Origin: a bacterium
Lineage (GTDB): Bacteria; Vulcanimicrobiota; Vulcanimicrobiia; Vulcanimicrobiales; Vulcanimicrobiaceae
Assembly (NCBI GenBank): GCA_021806945.1
Contig: JAKAPQ010000003.1
Location: 1-44,506, forward strand
Direction of reading: 5' to 3'
Length of the DNA: 44,506 bases
Shown here: piece by piece, positions 15,864 through 24,473 of the stretch
Layout of the letters: each line of letters starts with the position of its first letter
Numbering within the stretch: the stretch's first letter is position 1
Program-made: the position numbers and the translations under genes
Notes under the pieces: model-generated
Database searches by the model: none
Told to the model about the DNA's origin: nothing
Seen by the model: the letters and a program-made list of their open reading frames with translations, nothing else

Positions 15864-16162
15864 GTCGTGAGTGCAAACTACCCGTAAGCAAAATGCAACC
15901 GATCCGAAAGGTCGAAGCCTGGAGTGCCCACGGGTCAACGCTGGCCGCCTGCGTAGCGGCTAGGCGCGGCCTGACGCCATCGCGTTGCGCTCCCAGACCG
16001 GCCGCATGCCTGCCCTCGCAACCGGGTTTTGCCGCGCTTAGCTCGCGTTCGTGAAGGGCGTGACGCGCGCGGGCCGCAGCCGACGGCGAGATAGGTCGCG
16101 TCGCGCAGGTATGCGTCGATTCGAGCCGGCTCGCCGCCGGCCGGGGGCCTGCCGGGAGCGAT
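15864..16162. other. Intergenic stretch, right edge of island
   Basis: About 300 bp without a convincing gene on either strand. I looked here for a copy of the tRNA-Pro 3' end that would mark the far attachment site and found none. Confidence 0.5.
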
Positions 16163-16816
16163 CTAGCCGACGGTAATCCGGTTATCGACTTTCGTGACGC
16201 CGGGGACCGTCCAGGCCGCCTGCCACGCACGATTACGTTCGAACCATGTCGGGACGCTCCCCGTCAAGGTGACCCTCCCGCCGTCGGTGTGAATCGTGAT
16301 CCGGTTCGCATCAAACTGGGCGAAGCGGTGGAAAGCACGCTGGATGTGCGCTCGGATGTCGCCGGCTGAAACCGACGGCCGCAGTGTCAGCAAATCGATG
16401 ATCTCGCGAACGCCGACCAATCGCCGCACAACCTGCTCGGCCTCGGCGCGCTGATAGTGCCATTCAACGTCGCCGCGCAACGTCACGCGCCCATCTTGGA
16501 CCGTTACCTGGACCGGCGAGGAAAGCGTGGAATCCCACGCGAGCGCCTCGGCGGCGGCGCGAGCAATGTCGGAATCGTCGCGCACGTGCGTTGCCGATAG
16601 ATCTATTTCCATCTCCTGAGCGATACCGCGCACGCCCTTCACGCGCCCCACGGCCTCCTCCGCGGCCCATTTGGCCGAGAGCGTGGGAATCTTGCCGGTC
16701 AATGTCACGATGCCGTCTTGGACCGCAACTCCGATCCTCGAGGAATCAACCTGCGGATCGAGGTCCAGTTCCGCCAAAACGTCATCACGCAGCTCCTCAC
16801 TCGTCAATGTCAGCAT
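16163..16816 (-). CDS. Protein with three BON domains
   Basis: A 217-aa protein made of three consecutive BON modules: about residues 5-70 (GIVTLTGKIPT), 76-145 (GRVTLRGDVEW) and 150-217 (GRVTLTGSVPTW...VDNRITV). BON domains are found in OsmY and in membrane- or lipid-associated stress proteins. Here there is no signal peptide, so it is probably cytoplasmic. ATG 16816 is chosen for its AGGAGG site 7 nt upstream. Confidence 0.85.
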   Translation of the reverse strand: MLTLTSEELRDDVLAELDLDPQVDSSRIGVAVQDGIVTLTGKIPTLSAKWAAEEAVGRVKGVRGIAQEMEIDLSATHVRDDSDIARAAAEALAWDSTLSSPVQVTVQDGRVTLRGDVEWHYQRAEAEQVVRRLVGVREIIDLLTLRPSVSAGDIRAHIQRAFHRFAQFDANRITIHTDGGRVTLTGSVPTWFERNRAWQAAWTVPGVTKVDNRITVG

Positions 16817-16975
16817 CTCTCTTTTCCTCCTCATGCGCGAGCGCGAGCCCGCGCATTCCGGAGCATACCGGGGAGTGAAGAATCGGCGAGGAAATTCGCC
16901 GTGGCCTGCAGGAAATTTGCTATGGTTCGTCGGCAGAACCTTCCTCCGTTCTTCCCGAAGAAAGACGGCGGATTC

Positions 16976-17443
16976 ATGGTGGCTTCTCGGCCTCCGCCTA
17001 CGCTAGCGCATATGGTCGTGCAAGCGAGCACTCTCTGCTTGTGCCACGGCGCGGACGCGCGCCAGGAGGTCGTCGATCTCCTCGAATCGCGGCCGCTCGC
17101 GCTCGTTCGAGCTACGCCGAAAGCCCCACGGATCAAGCCGGTCGAAACCGTCCTGGAGTTCAGTCTGTTGCGCGCCCGCGACCGCTCGATCGATTTTTCC
17201 TGGTATCACCGCGGTGGTTTTGCCTTTCCCAGCGTCCGCGGGCAAGCTACCGTTCGGCGGCTTGGCACCGTTGTCGGCATCGCGCTGCGCGCTACCTACG
17301 ACGAGCCGACCGAGGCCGCCGTACGCACCTTCGACGAGGTGGTCGGGCGACAGCTCGTGGAAAGCGTTCTCAAGCAGATTCTTCGATCGATCTGCGTCAG
17401 GCTCGGGCGGGTTCCCGCGAAGGTCGCGCTCTTCAAGTCATGA
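16976..17443 (+). CDS. SRPBCC-like protein upstream of an export operon
   Basis: About 155 aa from ATG 16976; the frame is open further upstream (ATG 16922 possible), and the ribosome-binding site is weak. The C-terminal half (LRATYDEPTEAAVRTFDEVV then GRQLVESVLKQIL) follows the pattern of small SRPBCC-fold proteins, where a YEPP-type strand is followed by a long C-terminal helix. A similar pattern occurs at 35735-36265. It ends 18 nt before the HlyD-like gene, so it is probably co-transcribed. Function unknown. Confidence 0.55.
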   Translation: MVASRPPPTLAHMVVQASTLCLCHGADARQEVVDLLESRPLALVRATPKAPRIKPVETVLEFSLLRARDRSIDFSWYHRGGFAFPSVRGQATVRRLGTVVGIALRATYDEPTEAAVRTFDEVVGRQLVESVLKQILRSICVRLGRVPAKVALFKS

Positions 17444-17461
17444 CAAGGAGTTCCCCAACAG

Positions 17462-18574
17462 ATGCGCCTCGATGCGAAGCGGCTTCGCCCGATACAGATC
17501 GCGGGCGTGGCGCTGCTGGTTCTCATCATCGCCGCCGTGATAGCGCTGCGCCCGCGCACGAGCTCGGTCATTCGGGCATCCGGCATCATCGAGGCGACCG
17601 AAGGCGAAGTATCGCCGAAGGTCGAGGGGCGGCTCATACAACTGCGGGTGCATGACGGCGATCCGGTGAGAGCCGGTGAGATCGTCGGGGTGCTCGGGAG
17701 GCGCGACCTGAGTTTGAGCGTCAACGAGGCTGCGGGGAACGTCGCAGTCGCGCAGGCGCAGGTAGCCGCAGCGCGGGCCGCATACGCACTTCAGCTCGCC
17801 ACCTACGGCACGACGCTAACGCAGGCATTTTCAGGCGAACGTATCGCGCACAACCAAGTCGCCGCGGCGAGGGCGGCACGAGCCGCTGCTCTTGCCACGT
17901 ACGAAAAAGCCCGCATCGACTACGCTCGCGCGCGCAGCCTGGTGGCAACCGGCGACGAGGCGCGCGCCGTGCTCGATGCGGCGCGTGCGGCATACACGAA
18001 TGCTTACGAACAACTGCACGGTGCGGGGTCTTCGGTCAACGTCGCGAGAGAGCAGCGCGCTCAGTCGCAAGCGGCCGTGCAATCCGCGCGGGCGCAAATG
18101 CAGCAGGTTCGGGCGCGGTATGCGGAGGTGCAGGCGGCACAAGGCCAGCTCGCGCAGGCGCGCTCGGCGTTTGGCCTGGCGCAGAGAAACCTCGGTGAAA
18201 CGTTGTTACGGGCTCCGTTCGACGGCTTCGTTCTCTCGCACAACTTCCAGGTGGGCGACCTCGTTCAACCCGGCTCGGCCGTGATGACGATCGGAGATAT
18301 CGTTCACCCGTATCTCTACGTATACGTCAGCGAGTCGGATCTGCCTCGCATCAAGACGGGCATGCTCGCCGACGCCTCGATCGACGGCATGCCGAACCGA
18401 ATCTTCGTAGGGACGGTAACCGAAATCAGCAACACCGCCGAGTTCACACCGGAGAACGTACAGACGAAGGCAGAGCGAATCGAATACTTGGTCTTCCGCG
18501 TCAAGATCCAGTTCACCGATAGGACGCAATCGCTCAAGCCGGGTCTTCCCGCCGATGCCGTCATCCGCGTCTGA
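17462..18574 (+). CDS. HlyD/YbhG-type periplasmic adaptor protein
   Basis: A membrane-fusion protein of 370 aa. It has an N-terminal membrane anchor (IAGVALLVLIIAAVIAL) and a biotinyl-lipoyl half-motif (ASGIIEATEGEVSPKVEGRL). A long Ala/Gln-rich coiled-coil hairpin spans about residues 95-235. The second lipoyl half is LLRAPFDGFVLSHNFQVGDL, followed by a beta-barrel domain. It would link the ABC exporter encoded downstream to the periplasm or outer membrane. AAGGAG precedes the ATG. Its stop overlaps the next start (TGATG). Confidence 0.88.
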   Translation: MRLDAKRLRPIQIAGVALLVLIIAAVIALRPRTSSVIRASGIIEATEGEVSPKVEGRLIQLRVHDGDPVRAGEIVGVLGRRDLSLSVNEAAGNVAVAQAQVAAARAAYALQLATYGTTLTQAFSGERIAHNQVAAARAARAAALATYEKARIDYARARSLVATGDEARAVLDAARAAYTNAYEQLHGAGSSVNVAREQRAQSQAAVQSARAQMQQVRARYAEVQAAQGQLAQARSAFGLAQRNLGETLLRAPFDGFVLSHNFQVGDLVQPGSAVMTIGDIVHPYLYVYVSESDLPRIKTGMLADASIDGMPNRIFVGTVTEISNTAEFTPENVQTKAERIEYLVFRVKIQFTDRTQSLKPGLPADAVIRV

Positions 18575-19491
18575 TGGCCGTCGCGATTGAGATAGCCGAG
18601 GTCACGCGGCGCTTCGGCACGACGCTTGCCCTTGATCGCCTGTCGCTCGAGGTGTTCGAAGGAGAGATCTTTGCGCTCGTGGGCCCCGACGGCGCCGGCA
18701 AGACCACGCTGATGAGGTTAGTCTGCGGCGCTCTCTCGCTCGACGGAGGCTCGCTACAGGTTGACGGCGTCGACGTGATGCGGGAGACTTCGCGAGTGCA
18801 GGCGTCGATCGGTTACATGCCGCAGCGCTTTAGCCTCTACCCCGACCTTTCCGTCATGGAAAACCTGCGCTTCTACGGCGACATTTTCGGCGTGCCGGCA
18901 GCGCAGTTCGCGACGCACGCAGCGGAGCTGCTGGAGGAGTTCGCTCTGGCGCCCTTCAGCGCCAGGATCGCCGAAGATCTCTCCGGAGGAATGAAACAGA
19001 AACTTGCGCTGGCGTGTACGCTGATTCATAGGCCATCGACGATCCTGCTCGACGAACCTACGGCCGGTGTCGATCCGGTTTCGCGCGGTGAGTTCTGGCG
19101 CATTCTCTACGATATCAATCGCAACGGCACGACGATCTTCGTGAGCACACCGTATATGGACGAAGCCGAACGCGCGGGCCACGTCGCATTCATCACGCAC
19201 GGTTCGCTCTTGAGTAAAGGCACGCCGGATGAACTGAAGGGGAGCCTCCGGGGGAACGTGGTCGAGGTCCTCTGCGCGCAACGCGGTATCGCCAGGCGTG
19301 CGTTGCGTGAAGAGCCGCTCGTGCGCAGCGTCGAGATATTCGGCGAGACGTTGCATGCACTGGTCGCGTCGGCTTCGCAGGCGATTCCGCGGATACGAAC
19401 GCGACTGCTCGGCGCCGGCATCGGCGATGCGTTGCTCCGTCAGATCCCGCCGTCGCTCGAGGATGCCTTTGTGGCGAAGATGGCGTTGTGA
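18574..19491 (+). CDS. ABC exporter ATPase 1 (YbhF N-half-like)
   Basis: A 305-aa ATPase of the ABC-2 drug/polymer exporter class. Walker A is GPDGAGKTTLMRL (Asp in place of the usual Asn), the signature is DLSGGMKQKLALAC and Walker B is ILLDEPTAGVDP. H-loop candidates lie within the following segment. Its C-terminal extension resembles that of YbhF/CcmA-type ATPases. In E. coli both ATPases are one fused YbhF protein; here they are two overlapping genes. Confidence 0.9.
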   Translation: MAVAIEIAEVTRRFGTTLALDRLSLEVFEGEIFALVGPDGAGKTTLMRLVCGALSLDGGSLQVDGVDVMRETSRVQASIGYMPQRFSLYPDLSVMENLRFYGDIFGVPAAQFATHAAELLEEFALAPFSARIAEDLSGGMKQKLALACTLIHRPSTILLDEPTAGVDPVSRGEFWRILYDINRNGTTIFVSTPYMDEAERAGHVAFITHGSLLSKGTPDELKGSLRGNVVEVLCAQRGIARRALREEPLVRSVEIFGETLHALVASASQAIPRIRTRLLGAGIGDALLRQIPPSLEDAFVAKMAL

Positions 19492-20423
19492 TCGGCGTGA
19501 CGACCGTGCGAGCAGAGTCGCTCACGCGGAGGTTTGGAGATTTCATTGCTGTGGACGGCATCTCGTTCGAGATCCGTGCAGGCGAGATATGGGGATTCCT
19601 CGGGCCCAACGGCGCCGGGAAATCGACGACGATCCGCATGCTCTGCGGTGTCTTGAAGCCCTCTGCCGGTCGCGCGGAGGTTCTCGGATACGATGTGGCG
19701 CGCGATCCGGAGGCCGTGAAAATGCGGAGCGGCTATATGTCTCAAGGCTCGACTCTGTGGAGCGACCTGACGGTCGAGGAGCACATGCGCTTTTATGCCG
19801 GGCTCTTTGGGATCTACGGCACGCAGCAGCGCGAGGCCGTCGAGGAATGGATGGAGCGCATCGATCTGGCGCGGCGCCGCACGCAGCTTGCGGGATCCTT
19901 GCCGGGCGGATACCGCAAGCGCCTTGCGTTCGCATGTACCCTGCTGCACCGGCCGCAGATGGTCTTCCTCGACGAGCCGACCTCCGGCGTCGATCCGCTA
20001 TCCCGGCGCGAGTTTTGGGACCTGATCGTGCAGCTTTCAGAAGAGGGCACGACGGTCATGGTCACGACACACTACCTGGATGAAGCCGAGCACTGCGACC
20101 GGCTCGCCTTCATCTACGGCGGGCGCATCATCGCGCTCGGCGCGCCGGCGGAGCTCAAGCGCGCACCTAGTGCGGGCGTCACCGTCGAGATTCTCTCTCG
20201 GGAGAACCTGCGGATTCTCGATGCGGTCGAGGATGCGCCGTTCGTGCGCAGCGCTTCGCTGTACGGATCCTCGCTGCACGTCACGGTCGAGCGCAGCGAC
20301 GATGTCGCACGACTGCAGCGCACGATCGACGAGCGCGGTCTTGGAGTCCAGCAACTCGCGCCGATCACGCCTTCGCTCGAAGACGTCTTCGCGGGCATCG
20401 TGAAGGCGGGGAGATCGGCGTGA
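19488..20423 (+). CDS. ABC exporter ATPase 2 (YbhF C-half-like)
   Basis: A 311-aa ATPase starting at GTG 19488, overlapping the previous stop. Walker A is GPNGAGKSTTIRML, the signature is degenerate (SLPGGYRKRLAFAC), Walker B is MVFLDEPTSGVDP and the H-loop is MVTTHYLDEAEHCDR. A degenerate signature is typical of the second half of YbhF-type ATPases. It probably forms a heterodimer with ATPase 1. GTGA overlap with the permease follows. Confidence 0.9.
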   Translation: MIGVTTVRAESLTRRFGDFIAVDGISFEIRAGEIWGFLGPNGAGKSTTIRMLCGVLKPSAGRAEVLGYDVARDPEAVKMRSGYMSQGSTLWSDLTVEEHMRFYAGLFGIYGTQQREAVEEWMERIDLARRRTQLAGSLPGGYRKRLAFACTLLHRPQMVFLDEPTSGVDPLSRREFWDLIVQLSEEGTTVMVTTHYLDEAEHCDRLAFIYGGRIIALGAPAELKRAPSAGVTVEILSRENLRILDAVEDAPFVRSASLYGSSLHVTVERSDDVARLQRTIDERGLGVQQLAPITPSLEDVFAGIVKAGRSA

Positions 20424-21547
20424 ACTGGAACCGGGTCTGGACGATCGCCGTAAAAGAATACACGCAGTTCTTCCGCGACCGCCGGACGGTCGCCGCAACG
20501 ATGCTCCTGCCGCTGATCCAAGTCGTGCTATACGGCTATCTCTCGACCGACGTCCGGTATCAGCCCACGGTCGTGTGGGACCTCTCCCAAACCGCGGAGA
20601 GCCGTCAACTGCTGCACGCCTTCACGAATTCGGAGTATTTTTCGATCAAATACGTCGCCAAGAGCATGAACGGCGTCATACGGAGAATCGACGGCGGCCA
20701 AGCGCTTGCGGGCATCGTGATCCCGCCGGATTATGCAACGCTGCTCCACCAAAAGAAAATTCCGGAGGTCATGGTTGCGGTCGATGCCTCGGATGCGACG
20801 GCGGCGCGCACCGCTCTCTCCGTCGCTCAGGCAATCGGCTCCAGCGTCACGCAGCGGATGCAGATCAAACAGCTTCAGATGAGCGGGGCTCCCGCTCCCC
20901 AAATCGGCGTCGACATCCGCGCTCGTGCGTGGTACAACCCGGGACTGCGCCAGGAGTTGTTTCTCGTCCCCGGCGTGCTCGCGCTCGTCATGCAGTTCAC
21001 GATGACCTTCTTGAGCATGAGCACGATCGTGCGCGAGCGCGAGCTCGGCACGCTCGAGCAGTTGATCGTCAGCCCGATCCGGTCCTCGGAGCTTCTGCTG
21101 GGCAAGATGATCCCGCTCATGACGATCGGGTACATCAACGTGACGACCATCCTGTTGCTCGCGGTCTTCTGGTTCGGCGTACCGATTGCGGGGAGCGTCC
21201 TGCTGCTCTATTTCACGGTGCTCGTCTTTTTCTTCACGACGCTCGGCCTTGGGACGCTGATCTCGACGATCGCCAAGACCTACATTCAGGCCGTCCAACT
21301 CGTTCAGTTCTTCCTGCTGCCGAGCATGCTGCTCTCGGGATTTATCTTTCCGGTTGCCGCGATGCCGCGCGTCCTGCAATGGTCCTCGTATCTGGTTCCG
21401 CTAACGTACTTCCTGACGATCGTGCGCGGTATCATCGTCAAGGGGGTCGGCATCGGGTACCTCTGGCCGCAGATCCTGCTGCTCATGTTCTTCGGCTTCG
21501 TCGTCTTCGCAACCGCCGTCCTGCGCTTTCGCAAGCGCATCGACTAG
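20420..21547 (+). CDS. ABC-2 type permease (YbhS/YbhR-like)
   Basis: A 375-aa permease with the ABC-2 layout: one N-terminal membrane helix (TVAATMLLPLIQVVLYGYLS), a large extracytoplasmic domain (about 45-170) and five C-terminal helices. The conserved RERELGTLEQLIVSPIRSSE coupling segment is present. Only one permease gene is present, so it is either a homodimer or its partner is elsewhere. It is the last gene of the operon. Substrate not predictable (YbhFSR relatives export drugs and cations). Confidence 0.88.
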   Translation: MNWNRVWTIAVKEYTQFFRDRRTVAATMLLPLIQVVLYGYLSTDVRYQPTVVWDLSQTAESRQLLHAFTNSEYFSIKYVAKSMNGVIRRIDGGQALAGIVIPPDYATLLHQKKIPEVMVAVDASDATAARTALSVAQAIGSSVTQRMQIKQLQMSGAPAPQIGVDIRARAWYNPGLRQELFLVPGVLALVMQFTMTFLSMSTIVRERELGTLEQLIVSPIRSSELLLGKMIPLMTIGYINVTTILLLAVFWFGVPIAGSVLLLYFTVLVFFFTTLGLGTLISTIAKTYIQAVQLVQFFLLPSMLLSGFIFPVAAMPRVLQWSSYLVPLTYFLTIVRGIIVKGVGIGYLWPQILLLMFFGFVVFATAVLRFRKRID

Positions 21548-21573
21548 CCTGTCGCTGGTAATGCTCGTGGGCC

Positions 21574-23055
21574 CTACAAGTCGTTGAAGCGACCGTAGAG
21601 AATAGCGGCGGCGTCGCGTACCGGCCGGGAACACCACGTCGAATAGAACGCACCTTCGCTCGTCCCGGCAAAGGTGTAGCGCAGCGTTGGACCGGGGCGT
21701 ACGCGCGCGAATGCCTGCTCGAGTAGCCGCTCGAATCGGGGCGTGCGCGCGATGGGTAGGAATGTGAGGACGAGCGCGCGCGGCGGAATCCGTCCTGCGT
21801 TCCACATCCGCCACTGCGCGACTTGCGGCGCCGAGCCGACGATCAGCGGCGATAGGCCGTTAAATGCGAGTTCGGAGGCGATCTCGTACTCGTTCGTCAG
21901 CACGGCGGCGCCGTCCGGTGCGACGAGCGACCGCGCCTGAACGGCGAGTGGTTTGTAGACGTAGACCGACGAGTAGAGCGGCCCTTTCAGCCCCTCGTGC
22001 GATGCGCGGAGTATGGAGGCTTGTAGACCTTGGGGAACCACCCAAAAGATGACGGCCGCCAAGCTGTAGGCGACGGGGGGTGTCCAGAGCAGCGCCCACA
22101 GACGGCGCGAGCGTTGCGGCCGGCGCGCGTACGCGATTCCGATTCCGACGCATAGGGAAGCGAGCGGACCGAGCAACCAGTAGGATTCGACGGTCTCGAA
22201 GAATGCGAGGAGGAGGAGCAGCGACGCGAACGGCAGCGCAGTCCAGGCCAGCAGCATGTATTTCGGGCGAATGACCGTGTAATAGGCAACCACCCACAGC
22301 ACTAATCCAACCACGAACGTTCGCAGCGTCGAGTAATAAAAGATACTTCGGATCGAAAACGCATGCGGCATCTGCCGGTTGACGAGCGTGAACGCGAGAT
22401 TGATCCAATCGTGGGTCGCGTTCCAGGCGATGAAGGGGGCGTAGACGATTGCGGCGACCAGCGGTGCGATCCAAAAGCCGCGCCTCCAGAGGCTGCGCTG
22501 CTCGGGCGCGAGCGTATAGGCGACGACACCTGCGAGTAGTGGCCACCCGAAGTAGCGCGAAAGGAGCGCCCCCCCGAGCGCCAACCCTAGCAACACCATC
22601 GTGCGCGGCGTCGGCCACTTGGTCGCGCGAACCGCGAGCCAAAGCGTCAGCGCCCAAAAAAAGAGAAACGGGCCGTCTGGGAGCGCTTCACCGATGAGCA
22701 ATCTCGGCTCGGGCAGTAGCGTGAAGATCGTGACTGCGGCGATCTCGGCGCGCGCATTGCCGGCGAGCAACCTCGCGGTTCGTCCGAGCGCAAGAGCCGC
22801 AAGCGCTTCGAAAACGATGGAGGGCAGCCGAACGGCAAGCGGGCTGCGGCCGAGAAACGACGTAGAAGCGATGGCCCAGGCGATCGCGGGCGGATGGTCT
22901 AGGTAGCCGAACGCGAGATGCCGGCTCCACGTCCAGTAGTAGGCTTCGTCTTCGGTCAGCGGGATTCGCGCTGCCGCGACGAGGCGGAAGAGCGTCGCCA
23001 GGGCGACGATTAGCAACGCCGCTCCGGGAACCTTGGAATCGCCGTCCTTTCGCAC
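21574..23055 (-). CDS. Membrane glycosyltransferase, ArnT/PMT type (GT39/GT83-like)
   Basis: About 493 aa from GTG 23055; the frame is open to 23310, but that part is Arg-rich and lacks helices. The first periplasmic loop has the family motif PLTEDEAYYWTWSRHLAFGY with LDHPP, where the acidic residue is catalytic in ArnT-like lipid-phosphosugar-dependent transferases. About ten hydrophobic helices follow, then a C-terminal soluble domain. It would transfer a sugar from a polyprenyl-phosphate donor. Acceptor unknown. Confidence 0.83.
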   Translation of the reverse strand: MRKDGDSKVPGAALLIVALATLFRLVAAARIPLTEDEAYYWTWSRHLAFGYLDHPPAIAWAIASTSFLGRSPLAVRLPSIVFEALAALALGRTARLLAGNARAEIAAVTIFTLLPEPRLLIGEALPDGPFLFFWALTLWLAVRATKWPTPRTMVLLGLALGGALLSRYFGWPLLAGVVAYTLAPEQRSLWRRGFWIAPLVAAIVYAPFIAWNATHDWINLAFTLVNRQMPHAFSIRSIFYYSTLRTFVVGLVLWVVAYYTVIRPKYMLLAWTALPFASLLLLLAFFETVESYWLLGPLASLCVGIGIAYARRPQRSRRLWALLWTPPVAYSLAAVIFWVVPQGLQASILRASHEGLKGPLYSSVYVYKPLAVQARSLVAPDGAAVLTNEYEIASELAFNGLSPLIVGSAPQVAQWRMWNAGRIPPRALVLTFLPIARTPRFERLLEQAFARVRPGPTLRYTFAGTSEGAFYSTWCSRPVRDAAAILYGRFNDL

Positions 23056-23123
23056 GGCCGCGTAACTTCGCCCTAGGTTGGCAAGCTCATGCGGCGCCGC
23101 GATAAAGGGGCGGCTCCGCGGTC

Positions 23124-23495
23124 CTAGGCGGTACTGGAAGCGGCTTGCGCCGCGCGTTTTGTTTGGGCGATGATGACGTGCCGCCAGAAAGTTGGGGCTT
23201 CGCCGTCCTTTAGCCAGATGAGCGACGGATCTATCGCGCGCAGAAGCGCGCGGACGGTACGCGAGGTGGAGAGTAGGACGACGCGGCCCGAGGCGCGCTG
23301 CTTCGCGCACAGATCGGCAAGCGCCAGCAAGGCATTCCAGCGCGTTCCCTGCGCCCGCTTGAGCGACACGACAACTGCGGCGTCGCCGATCTCGGCAACC
23401 GCCGTGCCTATGGCGTCAACGCTTCGCCTTTCGAGTTCGCCGATCAGTTCGATATAGACCGTCTTGGCCTCGAGGGCCCGGTGTTGCTGTTCCAT
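23124..23495 (-). CDS. STAS-domain protein (anti-sigma-antagonist-like)
   Basis: A 123-aa protein from ATG 23495. It has the STAS pattern: beta strand (KTVYIELIGELERRSVDAIG), a strand/helix core (AAVVVSLKRAQGTRWNALLA), then VVLLSTSRTVRALLRAI. The usual phosphorylatable Ser region reads AQGTRWNA. No anti-sigma kinase is nearby. The family assignment is by fold pattern and is only moderately certain. Confidence 0.55.
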   Translation of the reverse strand: MEQQHRALEAKTVYIELIGELERRSVDAIGTAVAEIGDAAVVVSLKRAQGTRWNALLALADLCAKQRASGRVVLLSTSRTVRALLRAIDPSLIWLKDGEAPTFWRHVIIAQTKRAAQAASSTA

Positions 23496-23579
23496 GATCG
23501 TATGCTCGCACGCCCGGCTGTGGGAAGGCTTGGAACTGCCACGCATCCCTGAGCCGTTGGCGCGCGTCTTAAGAAAGTG

Positions 23580-23990
23580 ATGAAAACGCCCGAAGGCAAC
23601 CCCGAAATCGTCAGGAGCGAAGAGCGATGGCTACGCGACCTTGGCCCCGAACGCTATCGGATCTTGCGAGGGGCGTCGACCGAACCCCCGAACACGGGGG
23701 CGCTGCTGCACAACGCCGAGACCGGCGCCTACCGCTGTGGGGGTTGCGGAGCGCCGCTCTTCGCCTCGGAGGCGAAGTTCGAGTCCCACTGCGGCTGGCC
23801 GAGCTTTACGCATCCGGAGCAGATTGAGAACGTCTGGTTGCTGGAAGATCGCAGCCACGGAATGATTCGCACCGAGGTGCGCTGCCGGAAGTGCGACTCG
23901 CATCTGGGCCACGTCTTCGACGACGGTCCCGGGCCGGAAGGGACGCGCTACTGCATCAACTCGCTAGCGCTCGACTTCGAGAAGCGGTAA
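23580..23990 (+). CDS. msrB: Peptide-methionine (R)-S-oxide reductase
   Basis: Repairs methionine-R-sulfoxide in proteins. It is about 136 aa, full length. Two CxxC zinc pairs are present (YRCGGCGAPLF and VRCRKCDSHLGHVF), as are SHCGWPSF and the catalytic motif RYCINSLAL. ATG 23580 is chosen; a GTG directly before it would add one residue. The stop is followed at once by the RNase H start. Confidence 0.95.
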   Translation: MKTPEGNPEIVRSEERWLRDLGPERYRILRGASTEPPNTGALLHNAETGAYRCGGCGAPLFASEAKFESHCGWPSFTHPEQIENVWLLEDRSHGMIRTEVRCRKCDSHLGHVFDDGPGPEGTRYCINSLALDFEKR

Positions 23991-24464
23991 ATGCGCACAG
24001 CCGCCGAACTGTCGGCGGCGATGGGATCGTCCTCCGCTTCGGCGCCGCCTGAAGCTACGCTCTTCGCCGACGGCGGCTCGCGGGGTAATCCCGGCCCAGC
24101 TGCCGGCGGTGCGGTCCTCTTTGCCGCCGATGGCACCGTGCTCCTCGAGGTGGGCCGGTATCTCGGCATTGCGACCAACAACGTCGCCGAGTGGACGGGG
24201 CTCCTGGCCGGGCTGGAGGCGGCGCGCGATCTGGGGCTGCACTCCCTCGCGATTCGGCTGGACAGCGAGCTGGTGGTCAAACAATTGCGCGGCGAGTACC
24301 GCGTGAAGCATCCGGGCCTGCAACCCCTCTACCAGCGCGTCAAGGCGGTGCTGCGGGCTTTCTCACACATCGACGTTCGGCACGTGCCGCGCAACCAAAA
24401 CAAGCACGCCGACGCCATCGTAAACCGGGTCCTCGATCAGGCGGCCCGCTCTGCCGGAAAGTGA
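23991..24464 (+). CDS. rnhA: Ribonuclease HI-like protein
   Basis: Cleaves RNA in RNA-DNA hybrids. It is 157 aa. The four acidic catalytic residues are recognisable in order: FADGGSRGNPGPA (Asp), NVAEWTGL (Glu), IRLDSELVV (Asp) and NKHADAIVN (Asp). The N-terminal 20 residues are low complexity. It belongs to the short archaeal/Actinobacteria-like RNase HI group lacking the basic protrusion. It starts immediately after msrB. Confidence 0.88.
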   Translation: MRTAAELSAAMGSSSASAPPEATLFADGGSRGNPGPAAGGAVLFAADGTVLLEVGRYLGIATNNVAEWTGLLAGLEAARDLGLHSLAIRLDSELVVKQLRGEYRVKHPGLQPLYQRVKAVLRAFSHIDVRHVPRNQNKHADAIVNRVLDQAARSAGK

Positions 24465-24473
24465 GTTGCTTCG

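Noticed and set aside
15900-16160. Possible right attachment site of the tRNA-Pro island
   Set aside because: No repeat of the tRNA 3' end (TTCGAATCCTGTCAGCCCGA) was found here or elsewhere in the island.
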